A stretch of 64,000 nucleotides of DNA from Aestuariivirga litoralis (GTDB taxonomy: Bacteria; Pseudomonadota; Alphaproteobacteria; Rhizobiales; Aestuariivirgaceae). The stretch's first letter is position 1. Each line of letters begins with the position of its first letter. A model generated the notes under the pieces. It searched no databases and was not told where the DNA came from. It saw only the letters and a list, made by a program, of their open reading frames with translations. Positions 26,385 to 34,669 of this stretch are shown here, piece after piece. The translations under genes were made by a program, and so were the position numbers. The DNA lies in NCBI RefSeq assembly GCF_015714715.1, contig NZ_WAHS01000001.1, forward strand, positions 1,612,001 to 1,676,000. The letters are read 5' to 3'.

Positions 26385-27883
26385 TACGCAGCACCTTGCG
26401 CGGTGAGGCCGTAGGCGGCGCGCATCAGGGTTTGATCGTCGGCGTCCTTGGCGTCGATGATGTCGACCACGCGGCCGTTGAAGATCACGACGGCGCGGTC
26501 ACAGGCCATACGGATTTCTGCGAGTTCTGATGTGTAGAAGAGTATGGCTGCGCCCTGATCCGCCAGTTCGCGCACCAATGTGTAAATCTGCTGCTTGGTA
26601 CGCACATCGATACCGCGGGTGGGATCGAACAGCAGCAAGGTTTCCACGCCGCGCGCGATCCAGCGGGCGATGGTGACCTTCTGCTGGTTACCGCCGGAAA
26701 GACGGCGCACTTCACCTTGCGCACGCGTGTCGATCTGCAGACGCGCGATGGCGGCGTTTACTTTTTCGGCTTCGCGCTTCAGCGCCACGATGCCCCAGTT
26801 CTTTAACGCTGCGACGCGCGGCAATGCGATGTTCTCCTGCACCGAGCGTGACATAAGTAGCGCACTGACGCGGTCGCCAGGAACCAAATTGATTCCGGCG
26901 GCGATTGCGGCGGCGGGATGATCGAAGCTCATATTCTTGCCGTCCACTTCCAACGTGCCCGCCTTTGGCTTTTGAAAACCGGCCAGCACGTTGAACAATT
27001 CGTCCTGGCCTTGGCCTTCGAGTGCGACCACGCCAAGTACTTCGCCCGGAAACATTTCAAAGCTGACATCGGTCAATCTGGTGCCAGCTGCAATTCCATG
27101 CACATTCAGGCGCGGAACTTTGGAAGATGTTTGTTCATGCTGCGCTGCCTGTGCGCGTGTCGTGGGCTTCAAGGCCGCGCCCAGCATCAGTTCCACGATA
27201 TGTTCTTCGACACCCGCTTCAATCGGCAAGTCACCCACCGTCTTGCCATCGCGCAGCACAGTGGCACGGTCGCACAATTGCGCAATTTCGGTGAAGCGAT
27301 GCGACACATAAATCACCGCCATGCCTTCATCGGCATGCTTGCGCACGACCTTCAACACCCGCTCCACCAGATCAGCCGGCAGCGCCGCTGTCATTTCATC
27401 GAGCAACAAAATATCCGGCTTACTGGCCAGCGCTCGGGCCAGATCGAGAATGCGCAAGGTGGCCAGCGGCAGTTCGTGCGTGTGCAAAGACAGATCAAGA
27501 TCGGGAATGCCAAGCTCCCGCGTCCAATGCACAAAGTCTGCCACCGGCGTGTCGCCAAGGCGCAGATTATCCGCCACGCTCAAATCCGGAATGAGCGATG
27601 GCTCCTGATAAACCGGCACCAAGCCAGCGCGGCGCGCGGCAGCGGGCGAGCCAATCGAACGGTTTTCACCACTGATTTCAACCTCGCCGGTGTCGCGCTT
27701 CAGCGCGCCAGTAAGAATTTTGACAAAGGTGGATTTGCCGGCGCCATTGGCGCCCATCAAGGCGACCACTTCGCCACGGTGCAATTTCAGCGCGGCATCA
27801 CGCAAAGCCAGAACAGCGCCGAACCTTTTGGATACGCCGCGCGCATCCAGGATCAGAGCCGCCTCTTCAGCTTGCGTATTCAT
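26384..27883 (-). CDS. Ribose-type sugar ABC transporter ATPase (tandem domains)
   Basis: A 499-residue tandem ATPase. First half: Walker A GANGAGKST near residue 45, LATLRILDLARAL in place of the usual LSGGQ region and ILLLDEMTAALPADL as Walker B, where the expected Pro after Glu is replaced by Met (DEMTAAL rather than DEPTSAL). Second half: GVVALEGQGQDELF, LSGGNQQKVTIARWI and LLLFDPTRGIDV. The first domain therefore looks degenerate at its signature. The start at ATG 27883 puts ARGVSKRFG in the usual place; the longer frame covers the hairpin after the binding-protein gene. Confidence 0.89.
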   Translation of the reverse strand: MNTQAEEAALILDARGVSKRFGAVLALRDAALKLHRGEVVALMGANGAGKSTFVKILTGALKRDTGEVEISGENRSIGSPAAARRAGLVPVYQEPSLIPDLSVADNLRLGDTPVADFVHWTRELGIPDLDLSLHTHELPLATLRILDLARALASKPDILLLDEMTAALPADLVERVLKVVRKHADEGMAVIYVSHRFTEIAQLCDRATVLRDGKTVGDLPIEAGVEEHIVELMLGAALKPTTRAQAAQHEQTSSKVPRLNVHGIAAGTRLTDVSFEMFPGEVLGVVALEGQGQDELFNVLAGFQKPKAGTLEVDGKNMSFDHPAAAIAAGINLVPGDRVSALLMSRSVQENIALPRVAALKNWGIVALKREAEKVNAAIARLQIDTRAQGEVRRLSGGNQQKVTIARWIARGVETLLLFDPTRGIDVRTKQQIYTLVRELADQGAAILFYTSELAEIRMACDRAVVIFNGRVVDIIDAKDADDQTLMRAAYGLTAQGAA

Positions 27884-27902
27884 CTCCTGCCACCATTCCA
27901 GT

Positions 27903-27934
27903 GAAGAAAGACCCCCGGCGCACGGCCGAGGGTC
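27903..27934 (-). terminator. Hairpin between binding-protein and ATPase genes
   Basis: Ten-base arms GACCCCCGGC (27910-27919) and GCCGAGGGTC (27925-27934) with a five-base loop and one wobble pair. On the minus strand a TTTCTTC stretch follows. It starts about 25 bases after the binding-protein stop and probably acts as an attenuator or 3' protector of that message. Confidence 0.68.
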
Positions 27935-27959
27935 CAGCATTGTGTTGCTTCAAGCTAAC

Positions 27960-28979
27960 TTATTCGCCCGGGCCTTTGCAGGCAATAACCTGATCCATCG
28001 AATAGGTGGTGTAATTCGGGATCGAAACACTCACCGGCCATTCCGGCGAGAGCTTCGGGTTCTGCGCCTTGGCGATCATGTCCTTGCCTTCCGGGGTGGA
28101 ATTATCCCACAGAACAGGGTCGACCAGAACGGTGTTGCTGGCTGGCTTCTTGCCATCGAGGATCTGCAAAGCAAGGGCAACGCCCGCACCACCGACAGAA
28201 CCCGGATTGGTGACAGCAGCACCGACGAGATCCTTCTCGTTCAGCAGCTGGCTCACGAAGCCCGCATTGTCAGCACCGACCACCGGCACCATCTTGCCGC
28301 CGGCTTCCTTCATCGCATCGACGATCACATTGTCGATGCCCGAAGTCCACACGCCGTCAAAGGCAGCGCCAGACGAGATCATGTCGTTGATCTGCTGCTT
28401 GGCCTTGTCCTGCTGCCAGCCGGTGAACACTTCCTGGGCCACTTTCACGTCCGGGAATTCAGCCAGGGCCTTTTTGAAGCCCTTATCACGATCGGTATCA
28501 GCCGATGCACCGGCAGCGCCGCGCATATAAAGCACCGCACCCTTGCCGCCCATTTTCTGGAACAGCCACTTGGCGCCCAGATAGGCATATTGTTCCTGGT
28601 TGTTGGACAGGATGTAGGCCGAAGGTTCGGTCACAGCCTGGTCAACGGCCACCACAACGATGCCCTTGGCGGTTGCTTCCTTGATGGCCGCATTGATGCC
28701 ATCCGGATTGGCAGGGTTCACCACGATGGCATCCACGCCGGCCTGTATCAGGTTGCGCAGGTCTTCAAGCTGGCCAGCAGCGTCAGTGTTGCGGTGAGCG
28801 ATGTTCAGCGAAGCCACTTCGCCCGAAGCCAAAGCCTGAGCCTTCATGGCGCAGACCATTTCTTCGCGCCAGCCATTGCCCTGCACGGTGTTGGAAATGC
28901 CGATCTTGTAAGGCTTAGCTTCAGCCACGCCAGCAATTGCAACGACCAAAGCCGTGGTTGCGAGTAACACTTTCATCAT
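27960..28979 (-). CDS. Sugar ABC transporter periplasmic binding protein (RbsB/MocB type)
   Basis: A 339-residue binding protein. The signal peptide of about 21 residues ends at AEA, followed by KPYKIGISNTVQGNGWREEMVCAMKAQ and DLRNLIQAGVDAIVVNPANPDGINAAIKEA, typical of ribose- or inositol-type receptors. GGGAG lies nine bases before the first ATG. MocB of rhizopine loci is of this family and also sits beside mocA- and mocC-like genes, as here. The ligand is a sugar, cyclitol or derivative; the family does not say which. Confidence 0.88.
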   Translation of the reverse strand: MMKVLLATTALVVAIAGVAEAKPYKIGISNTVQGNGWREEMVCAMKAQALASGEVASLNIAHRNTDAAGQLEDLRNLIQAGVDAIVVNPANPDGINAAIKEATAKGIVVVAVDQAVTEPSAYILSNNQEQYAYLGAKWLFQKMGGKGAVLYMRGAAGASADTDRDKGFKKALAEFPDVKVAQEVFTGWQQDKAKQQINDMISSGAAFDGVWTSGIDNVIVDAMKEAGGKMVPVVGADNAGFVSQLLNEKDLVGAAVTNPGSVGGAGVALALQILDGKKPASNTVLVDPVLWDNSTPEGKDMIAKAQNPKLSPEWPVSVSIPNYTTYSMDQVIACKGPGE

Positions 28980-29023
28980 TTTCGTCTTCTCCCTTTGGGT
29001 TTTCAGTTTCTTCTCAAGGCGCG

Positions 29024-29938
29024 TTATTTCACGAAGGGGCGCAGTATATCCCGCGCCAACAGGAATCCCCTTTTGACCTTTTCGTCTGTTCCTTCAAACG
29101 TCCGGTCTTCGTGTTCGATGATCACTGAGCCATCGTATTTAGCACGATAAAGCGCAGCAAATATGTCATTCCATTTCACATCACCAAGCCCCGGCATGCG
29201 CGGCACTTGCCAGCCAATGCCGAGTGACATGATGCCATTTTCGTAAAGCTTGTCCTGGTCGATCATCAAATCCTTGGCATGAACATGCACCATGCGCTCG
29301 CCAAATTCATGGATGAAACGCACCGGGTCAATCATCTGCCAGATCAGATGGCTGGGATCGAAATTCATCCCGATATCCTTGCCCCAGGTTTCAAACATGC
29401 GGCGCCAGATTTTCGGCGAATAGGCGATGTTGTGGCCGCCGGGATATTCGTCATAGGAGAAAATCATCGGGCAATTTTCGATGGCGAGCATCACGCCGTT
29501 GTCTTTGGCGTGGGAGACGACTTCACCGAAAATGCCTTCGGCCCGTCTCCAGTTTTCATCCACGTTGAGGGTGCGGTCACCACCGAGAAAGGTGTTGACG
29601 ACAGGCACTTTCATCAAAGCGGCGGCGCTGATCACCTTCTTCAAATGGCCGATCACTTGTGCGCGGTGCTCGGCATCGGCATGCAGCGGATTGGGATAAT
29701 AGCCGAGGCCGGATATGCTGACGCCTTTGTCCTTCAGCGCGCCGGTGATTTCGCTGGCCTTGCCCTTGCTCAAGCCATCGACATTGATGTGAGATGTTCC
29801 GGCATAGCGACGGGTTTCTCCAGCAGCGGCGGGCCAGCAGGCCACTTCCAGTGCTTCAAATCCAACAGAGCCGGCCCAATCGGCCACGGCATTCAATTCA
29901 GTATCGGCGAATGGCGCCGTGAGGATTCCAAGTTTCAT
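29024..29938 (-). CDS. Sugar-phosphate isomerase/epimerase family protein (MocC/IolE-like TIM barrel)
   Basis: A 304-residue xylose-isomerase-like barrel. Metal ligands expected for the fold are seen as Glu in MLAIENCPM, Asp in GMNFDPSHL, His in VHVHAKD and Glu in VIIEHEDRT. In inositol and rhizopine breakdown the MocC and IolE proteins of this fold act on keto-inositols. It lies between a binding-protein gene and a MocA-like dehydrogenase gene (15-base gap), which supports a joint pathway: oxidise with MocA-like, then isomerise or dehydrate here. A simple ketose epimerase role is equally compatible. Confidence 0.85.
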   Translation of the reverse strand: MKLGILTAPFADTELNAVADWAGSVGFEALEVACWPAAAGETRRYAGTSHINVDGLSKGKASEITGALKDKGVSISGLGYYPNPLHADAEHRAQVIGHLKKVISAAALMKVPVVNTFLGGDRTLNVDENWRRAEGIFGEVVSHAKDNGVMLAIENCPMIFSYDEYPGGHNIAYSPKIWRRMFETWGKDIGMNFDPSHLIWQMIDPVRFIHEFGERMVHVHAKDLMIDQDKLYENGIMSLGIGWQVPRMPGLGDVKWNDIFAALYRAKYDGSVIIEHEDRTFEGTDEKVKRGFLLARDILRPFVK

Positions 29939-29953
29939 GTCATCGCCCGTTGC

Positions 29954-31099
29954 TTAAACACTGACCCACGCTCCGGTCATGGCGCTTTTGATTACAGCAT
30001 CGCAGACCAGCATTTCATAGTGCCCATCTTCAAAGCTCGCATAGGTTGAAGTGGGCGATCGCTTGCCCTTGGCCACGTCCTCATAGACCTGGCGGAACAG
30101 CGCGAAGAATGTATCGGCAAAGCCTTCCACATGGCCGCCCGGCAGGCTGGCTGCAGCGGCACCCATCGGGTTCATCAGCGAAGCGTCACGCTGCAAAATC
30201 TGGTTCGGCCCATCACGGTGGCCGATCCACAAATGATCCGGCGTTTCGGAATCCCATGAGGCTGATGCAGCAGCACCCGCCACATCCCATTGCAGTGAAT
30301 TCTTGCGGCCGAAATTGATCTGGCTGGTGGACATCACACCGCGCGCGCCGTTGGCATAGCGCAACATGATGGTGGAGGCATCATCGGTTTCAATCTTGCG
30401 AGCTTCCGTGGCGCCTTTCGACTGGGTGAAAGTTTCAACTGGACCCGTGGGCTTCTGCCGCTCGGTGATGAAGGTCGAAAGCTCGGCCATCACAGCCGTG
30501 ATGCGCTGGCCGGTGATGAAGCTGGTAAGATCAAGCCAGTGCGTGCCGATATCGCCGACTGAACGCAGCACGCCGCCCTGATCGGTTTCCAGCCGCCAGT
30601 TCCAGTCAGTCGGCTTGGCCAGCCAGTCCTGATGATAATGCCCGGTCACAAAACGAATGTCGCCGAGGTCACCCGCCTGTACCATGCCGCGCGCTTGCTG
30701 GTTCAAGGGATAGAAGCGCGTGTTGTAACAGACTGCGACGACCTTGCCGGAGGCTGCGGCGAGCTTCACCATTTCCGCCGATTCAGCCGAGGTCATCGCC
30801 AATGGCTTTTCGCAGATGACATGGCGGCCAGCGGCGAGGATTTGCTTTACTTGTGGATAATGTGCGTGGTTCGGCGATGTGACATGCACAACTTGTATTG
30901 CCGGGTCTTTTAGCAACTCATCGAGCGAGCCATAAGACTTGGCAATGCCGAGTGCGCCTGCGCGAGTGGAGGAACGTTCGGGCGATGAACCCAACACGCC
31001 GACAACTTTCACGCCAAGGCGGCGCAGCGCCTGGATATGCACTGTGCCGATGAAGCCTGTGCCGATGACGGCTGCACCAATCGCGCTTGGATCAGACAA
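29954..31099 (-). CDS. Gfo/Idh/MocA family oxidoreductase (MocA-like)
   Basis: A 381-residue NAD(P)-dependent dehydrogenase. The Rossmann motif is [21 protein letters not shown], the EKP motif [17 protein letters not shown], and the catalytic region [18 protein letters not shown] contains the Asp-x-x-x-His pair of inositol and glucose dehydrogenases. I set the start at the TTG at 31099 because GGAGGA lies eight bases upstream; an ATG at 31114 without a ribosome site is the alternative. Either start overlaps the upstream SDR stop. It resembles inositol and rhizopine dehydrogenases in context and motifs. Confidence 0.87.
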   Translation of the reverse strand: MSDPSAIGAAVIGTGFIGTVHIQALRRLGVKVVGVLGSSPERSSTRAGALGIAKSYGSLDELLKDPAIQVVHVTSPNHAHYPQVKQILAAGRHVICEKPLAMTSAESAEMVKLAAASGKVVAVCYNTRFYPLNQQARGMVQAGDLGDIRFVTGHYHQDWLAKPTDWNWRLETDQGGVLRSVGDIGTHWLDLTSFITGQRITAVMAELSTFITERQKPTGPVETFTQSKGATEARKIETDDASTIMLRYANGARGVMSTSQINFGRKNSLQWDVAGAAASASWDSETPDHLWIGHRDGPNQILQRDASLMNPMGAAAASLPGGHVEGFADTFFALFRQVYEDVAKGKRSPTSTYASFEDGHYEMLVCDAVIKSAMTGAWVSV

Positions 31100-31817
31100 C
31101 GGAATATCCTCCATCAATGGCCAGGCATGTGCCGGTCATGAAGCCTGCGGCTTGCGAGGCGAGGAACAGCACGGGTGGTGCGATGTCTTCGGGCTTGCCC
31201 CAGCGCCCCATCGGCGTGCGCAGATTGACGGCGGCGACGTGATTGGGATCAGTGCGGCTCTTGGCCGATTGCTCGGTCACGATGAAGCCCGGCGCAATCG
31301 CGTTGACGCGGATGCCATCCGGTGCCCAGGCGATAGCGAGTGATTTCGTGAGCTGCTGCACAGCGGCTTTGCTGGCGCCGTAAGCCGGATTGCGCGGGCT
31401 GCCGAAGCTGGCATACATGGAAGCGATGTTGATCAACACGCCCTTCGCCGCTTTCAATTGCGCATGAAAAGCTTCCGCCGTGCGGAAGGTGCCGAACAGA
31501 TTTACGTCAACAACCTTCTGGAAAAATTCCGGCGCCATTTCCTCGCCGCGCGAGGTGATGGCCGCGCCGTTCACGAGAATGTCGAGCTTTTCGGTTTTGG
31601 TTGCGAGTGCGCGCACCGCGTTGAGATCAGTTACATCCAGCTGATGATAGGTGAAGCGCGCCTGGTCTTCTGGCGCAGGTGCTGCTTCAGCCCCGGTGAT
31701 TTCAACATGCGCTCCCGCATCCTGAAAGGCGCGCGCAATGGCAGCGCCAATTCCTGCGCGGCTGGCTCCGACGACCAGTACACGGGCGCCGGAAAAATCA
31801 AATGTGAGTTTACTCAT
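31092..31817 (-). CDS. Short-chain dehydrogenase/reductase (SDR)
   Basis: A 241-residue classical SDR. The cofactor site is [16 protein letters not shown], with an extra-short NNAG-equivalent [10 protein letters not shown]. The catalytic set is Ser in [12 protein letters not shown] with Tyr and Lys in [32 protein letters not shown] follows. It should oxidise a hydroxyl or reduce a ketone of a sugar or cyclitol with NAD(P). It is the first gene of the transporter and MocA/MocC-like operon and is preceded by a repeat-rich AT region (31872-31912), where RpiR could bind. Confidence 0.9.
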   Translation of the reverse strand: MSKLTFDFSGARVLVVGASRAGIGAAIARAFQDAGAHVEITGAEAAPAPEDQARFTYHQLDVTDLNAVRALATKTEKLDILVNGAAITSRGEEMAPEFFQKVVDVNLFGTFRTAEAFHAQLKAAKGVLINIASMYASFGSPRNPAYGASKAAVQQLTKSLAIAWAPDGIRVNAIAPGFIVTEQSAKSRTDPNHVAAVNLRTPMGRWGKPEDIAPPVLFLASQAAGFMTGTCLAIDGGYSVV

Positions 31818-31871
31818 CTTGTCGTTTCTTCCTTGGCCGAAACGATATCACCTTCTTACGGAAATGCAATC

Positions 31872-31912
31872 TTCATTTCATTTTTTCATTTTTGAATATT
31901 TCATTTCATTTT
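31872..31912. promoter_or_regulatory. AT-rich repeat region upstream of the SDR operon, RpiR operator candidate
   Basis: The 13-base motif TTCATTTCATTTT occurs twice, at 31872-31884 and 31900-31912, 28 bases apart start to start. A related TTTTCATTTTT and the small palindrome TGAA-TAT-TTCA (31893-31903) lie between. The second copy includes the stop codon of the RpiR regulator gene. Its place just before the first gene of the next operon suggests promoter control by that regulator. Confidence 0.5.
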
Positions 31913-32766
31913 GCCGGGAGACCGAGCCGGCGGCCGAGGCTGACAATGATTGCCTGGCATACGACCATGGCTGGCACCTGCGAACGAAAATGGCCAAGCC
32001 GGGCCTCATTCACATAGAGAACATGCTTGGCCAGTTTGGCCACCGGCGAGAGTTCATTGTCGGTGATCGCCAGTACCGGGTTGCCCTGTTTGGCGGCAAG
32101 TTTGGCGGCCTCCACCGTTTCCGGTGTGTAGTCATCGAAGGTCATCACCCACAGGGCTTCACCGGGCCTCATCGCAGCCACTTGGAGCCTCCGCATGGCT
32201 CCCAAATTGTCTACCAAATGCGCCCTTTTGCCTACATTAGAGAGGCCGTAAACCGCATAGGCACCGAGGCCAAAGGCACCGCGTGCGGCTGCCACATAGA
32301 CCGAGTCTGACTTCGCCAGAGCATCCACAAAGGCATCCAATTGCTTCCGGTCGAGCGCCTCTTCGATGCGTAACAGAGACTGTACGGCCGCCTCGATAAA
32401 ACCTCCAAAAACCTGCTTTGGCTCGTCCAAATCAGCACTCGAACCTGGCTGCATGCGAGGCTCCGCCATGCGTGCGGCATAGGGCAGACGCGGACCCAGA
32501 AGGCGCTCGCGAAATACGCCCTGCAGTTCAGCAAATCCTGCAAAGCCAAGCTCTTTGGTGAATCTTGTAATAGTTGCCGGTGGAACTTCAGCCTGCTCCG
32601 CGAGGCGCACCAGAGTGTTGATCGCCACCTCTTCCGGATGGTTCAAAAAATAGCGCGCCACCTGTTCCAACCGCTTCGGAAATTTTCCAGCGCGATCAAC
32701 GAGTTCGGTTCTTAAAGCTTCATAGTCACGAGGTACTTTGGACGCGCGTTTTCCGGCTGTTTTCAT
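31906..32766 (-). CDS. MurR/RpiR family transcriptional regulator
   Basis: A 286-residue regulator. The N-terminal helix-turn-helix covers about residues 35-80 (FLNHPEEVAINTLVRLAEQAEVPPATITRFTKELGFAGFAELQ). A SIS sugar-phosphate-binding domain follows (SVYVAAARGAFGLGAYAVYGLSN, then WVMTFDDYTPETVEAAKLA). The effector is probably a phosphorylated sugar, cyclitol or breakdown product. It is coupled by ATGA to the PanB-like gene and ends the upstream operon, while its probable targets start 89 bases further on. Confidence 0.9.
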   Translation of the reverse strand: MKTAGKRASKVPRDYEALRTELVDRAGKFPKRLEQVARYFLNHPEEVAINTLVRLAEQAEVPPATITRFTKELGFAGFAELQGVFRERLLGPRLPYAARMAEPRMQPGSSADLDEPKQVFGGFIEAAVQSLLRIEEALDRKQLDAFVDALAKSDSVYVAAARGAFGLGAYAVYGLSNVGKRAHLVDNLGAMRRLQVAAMRPGEALWVMTFDDYTPETVEAAKLAAKQGNPVLAITDNELSPVAKLAKHVLYVNEARLGHFRSQVPAMVVCQAIIVSLGRRLGLPAK

Positions 32767-33563
32767 TCGATGCCCTTGAGGAACTTTGCATGTTCCCTTG
32801 GGTCCATCTTTACCACATGCTTGTCTTGCGGATAGGCCCCGCTCGCCACATCGCTGCGGAATTCCTGAAACGCCTTCACGCGCTCTTCCTGCAGACGGTC
32901 ATACTCGGCGGCGAAATTGCGGTACACTTTGGCATGGCGGGGCATGTGCCCGCGATTGGTGCCGAGGATATCTTCGGCAAAAAGATATTGTGCATCGCAG
33001 CCCGGGCCAGCGCCCATTGACCAAAGCAACAGATCGAGCTTGGCGCTGATCGCGGTTGCGACTTCGACGGGCACCACTTCGATTTCCACCGCGAAGGCGC
33101 CCGCATCCTGATAGCGGCGGCATTCGTCATAGAGCGCAATTGCGGATTCAGCGGTTTTGCCCACGGCGACGAAACCGCCGGTCCAAGTGGCGCGTGACGG
33201 CACGAGGCCGACATGGCCGACGATGGGGATGAATTCTTTCGTGAGATATTTCACCGTTTCCATGCTGCCTGAGCAGTAAATCGCATCGGCGCCTGCCATC
33301 AGCATCTTGCCAGAATAACGCAGGTATTCATCCGGCGTGCCAGCTTCAAGATGGGCTTTGCCCGTCATCGAGAACACGGTTGGTGCGGCCTTGCGGTATT
33401 CGGGATCTGTCACCAGCGCCTCTGGTACCGATGCGATATCAATGCCGGCGCGCTCTGCCGCCGCTGCTTCATCCATAGAGAAATAACGCAGCATGGTGAG
33501 CTGCGTCTTGCCCTTCAGTGCCTTGAGGTCTGCGACCGTCGGCTTTTTGCGTGGCGATGTCAT
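32763..33563 (-). CDS. PanB-like protein (ketopantoate hydroxymethyltransferase superfamily), diverged
   Basis: A 266-residue barrel related to 3-methyl-2-oxobutanoate hydroxymethyltransferase. GHVGLVPS, GGFVAVGKT, EIEVVPVEVATAIS (E162 aligned to the catalytic Glu) and SMGAGPGCDAQYLFAEDILG match PanB well. The metal-binding positions do not: GDS reads VPEA (Glu48), ADMPF reads SMTGK and KLEGG reads YCSGS. These are by-eye alignments from memory. It is therefore unlikely to make pantothenate and more likely an aldolase or lyase for a branched keto acid or keto-sugar formed in this pathway. Four-base overlaps tie it to the oxygenase upstream and to RpiR downstream. Confidence 0.78.
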   Translation of the reverse strand: MTSPRKKPTVADLKALKGKTQLTMLRYFSMDEAAAAERAGIDIASVPEALVTDPEYRKAAPTVFSMTGKAHLEAGTPDEYLRYSGKMLMAGADAIYCSGSMETVKYLTKEFIPIVGHVGLVPSRATWTGGFVAVGKTAESAIALYDECRRYQDAGAFAVEIEVVPVEVATAISAKLDLLLWSMGAGPGCDAQYLFAEDILGTNRGHMPRHAKVYRNFAAEYDRLQEERVKAFQEFRSDVASGAYPQDKHVVKMDPREHAKFLKGIE

Positions 33564-34669
33564 TCCGCTGCGATCTCACCCTGTTCGATGCTGACATTGT
33601 GGAAGCCGTCTTTATAGGGCCGTGCGCCGGGCGGCAATTCGCGGCGAATGTAATAGCCGGGCTCCTTGCGTTGACGCAGAAGTCCTCGCGCCATTTCCAC
33701 ATAGGCATTCCACATGGATGAATTGGGCGTGGGCAGATCATTTTTGATCAAGGCATGCAAGCGCGGCAGCGCGTGATAGGGCACCATAGGGAACATGTGG
33801 TGTTCCACGTGGTAATTCATGTTCCAATAAATCCAGCGGCTGATCGGGTTGATATAGACCGTGCGGCTGTTCAGGCGATGGTCCAGCACATCTTCGGCGA
33901 GGCCAGCATGCTGCATCAGGCCCGTCAACACCATGTGCCACGTGCCATAGATGCGCGGCAAGCCGATCAGCATTAGTGGCAGAATGGACCACGTAGCCAC
34001 TGCCCAGATGATGGCCGCAGCGTAGATCGCAACATGAATGCGCGCCCACATGATCGCCTTCTTGCGCTCATTTTCCGGGATGTAATCCTGCTCATCCGCC
34101 GTGACGATGCCCAATGCATTCTTGAAGATGATCTTGAAGTGATAATAGATGTCGGGGATGCCGATGAAATGCAGCACGCCCATTATGATGTCGGGCGGCT
34201 GCATGAAGCCGATCTCAGGGTCGCGGCCCACGATGATCGTATCGGAATGATGGCGCGCATGGCTCCAGCGCCAGCTGGTCGGGTTGCGCATCACCATGAA
34301 TGACGCAATGTGATAGACCACATCATTCATCCAGCGGGTGCGAAACGCCGTCCCATGGCCCGCTTCATGCCAACGTGAATCGCACACCGAGCCATACATT
34401 ACGCCATACACCAGGAAGAAAGGCACAGCCCACCACGAGCCCCAGAAATAGATTCCGCCCGCAGCCGAGATCAGCAGCAGGGCAAACCAGATGATGGTAT
34501 CGCGGATAGCGGGACCATCCTTGCGCTGCATCAGTTCCTTCATCGTGGCGCGCGGAATTTCGGAATGATACCAATCCGCCGAGGCTAGGCCCAATTGCAC
34601 GGCACGCCGGTTCTCTTCACCGGTCAGACTGTAGTCGCGCTTCTTATAGGCGGCAGCGGAGATCGTCAT
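33560..34669 (-). CDS. Membrane di-iron oxygenase/desaturase family protein, MocD-like
   Basis: A 369-residue membrane protein with all three histidine boxes of the desaturase and hydroxylase family: H101 and H105 (HEAGHGT), H137, H140 and H141 (HARHH), H287, H290 and H291 (HVEHH). Hydrophobic pairs lie at about 57-92 and 212-245. The family inserts oxygen or a double bond using electrons from a ferredoxin or cytochrome. Sitting between a sugar-epimerase-like gene and a PanB-like gene in a sugar transporter operon argues against lipid desaturation. MocD of rhizopine loci, which helps demethylate O-methyl-scyllo-inosamine, belongs to this family; I infer a MocD-like role. No ferredoxin or reductase gene is nearby. 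Confidence 0.82.
   Translation of the reverse strand: MTISAAAYKKRDYSLTGEENRRAVQLGLASADWYHSEIPRATMKELMQRKDGPAIRDTIIWFALLLISAAGGIYFWGSWWAVPFFLVYGVMYGSVCDSRWHEAGHGTAFRTRWMNDVVYHIASFMVMRNPTSWRWSHARHHSDTIIVGRDPEIGFMQPPDIIMGVLHFIGIPDIYYHFKIIFKNALGIVTADEQDYIPENERKKAIMWARIHVAIYAAAIIWAVATWSILPLMLIGLPRIYGTWHMVLTGLMQHAGLAEDVLDHRLNSRTVYINPISRWIYWNMNYHVEHHMFPMVPYHALPRLHALIKNDLPTPNSSMWNAYVEMARGLLRQRKEPGYYIRRELPPGARPYKDGFHNVSIEQGEIAAE

Noticed and set aside
27690-28967. A 425-codon plus-strand frame across an ATPase start, a hairpin and a binding-protein gene
   Set aside because: It is antisense to supported genes and crosses the intergenic hairpin; its protein is Arg- and His-rich with no motif.
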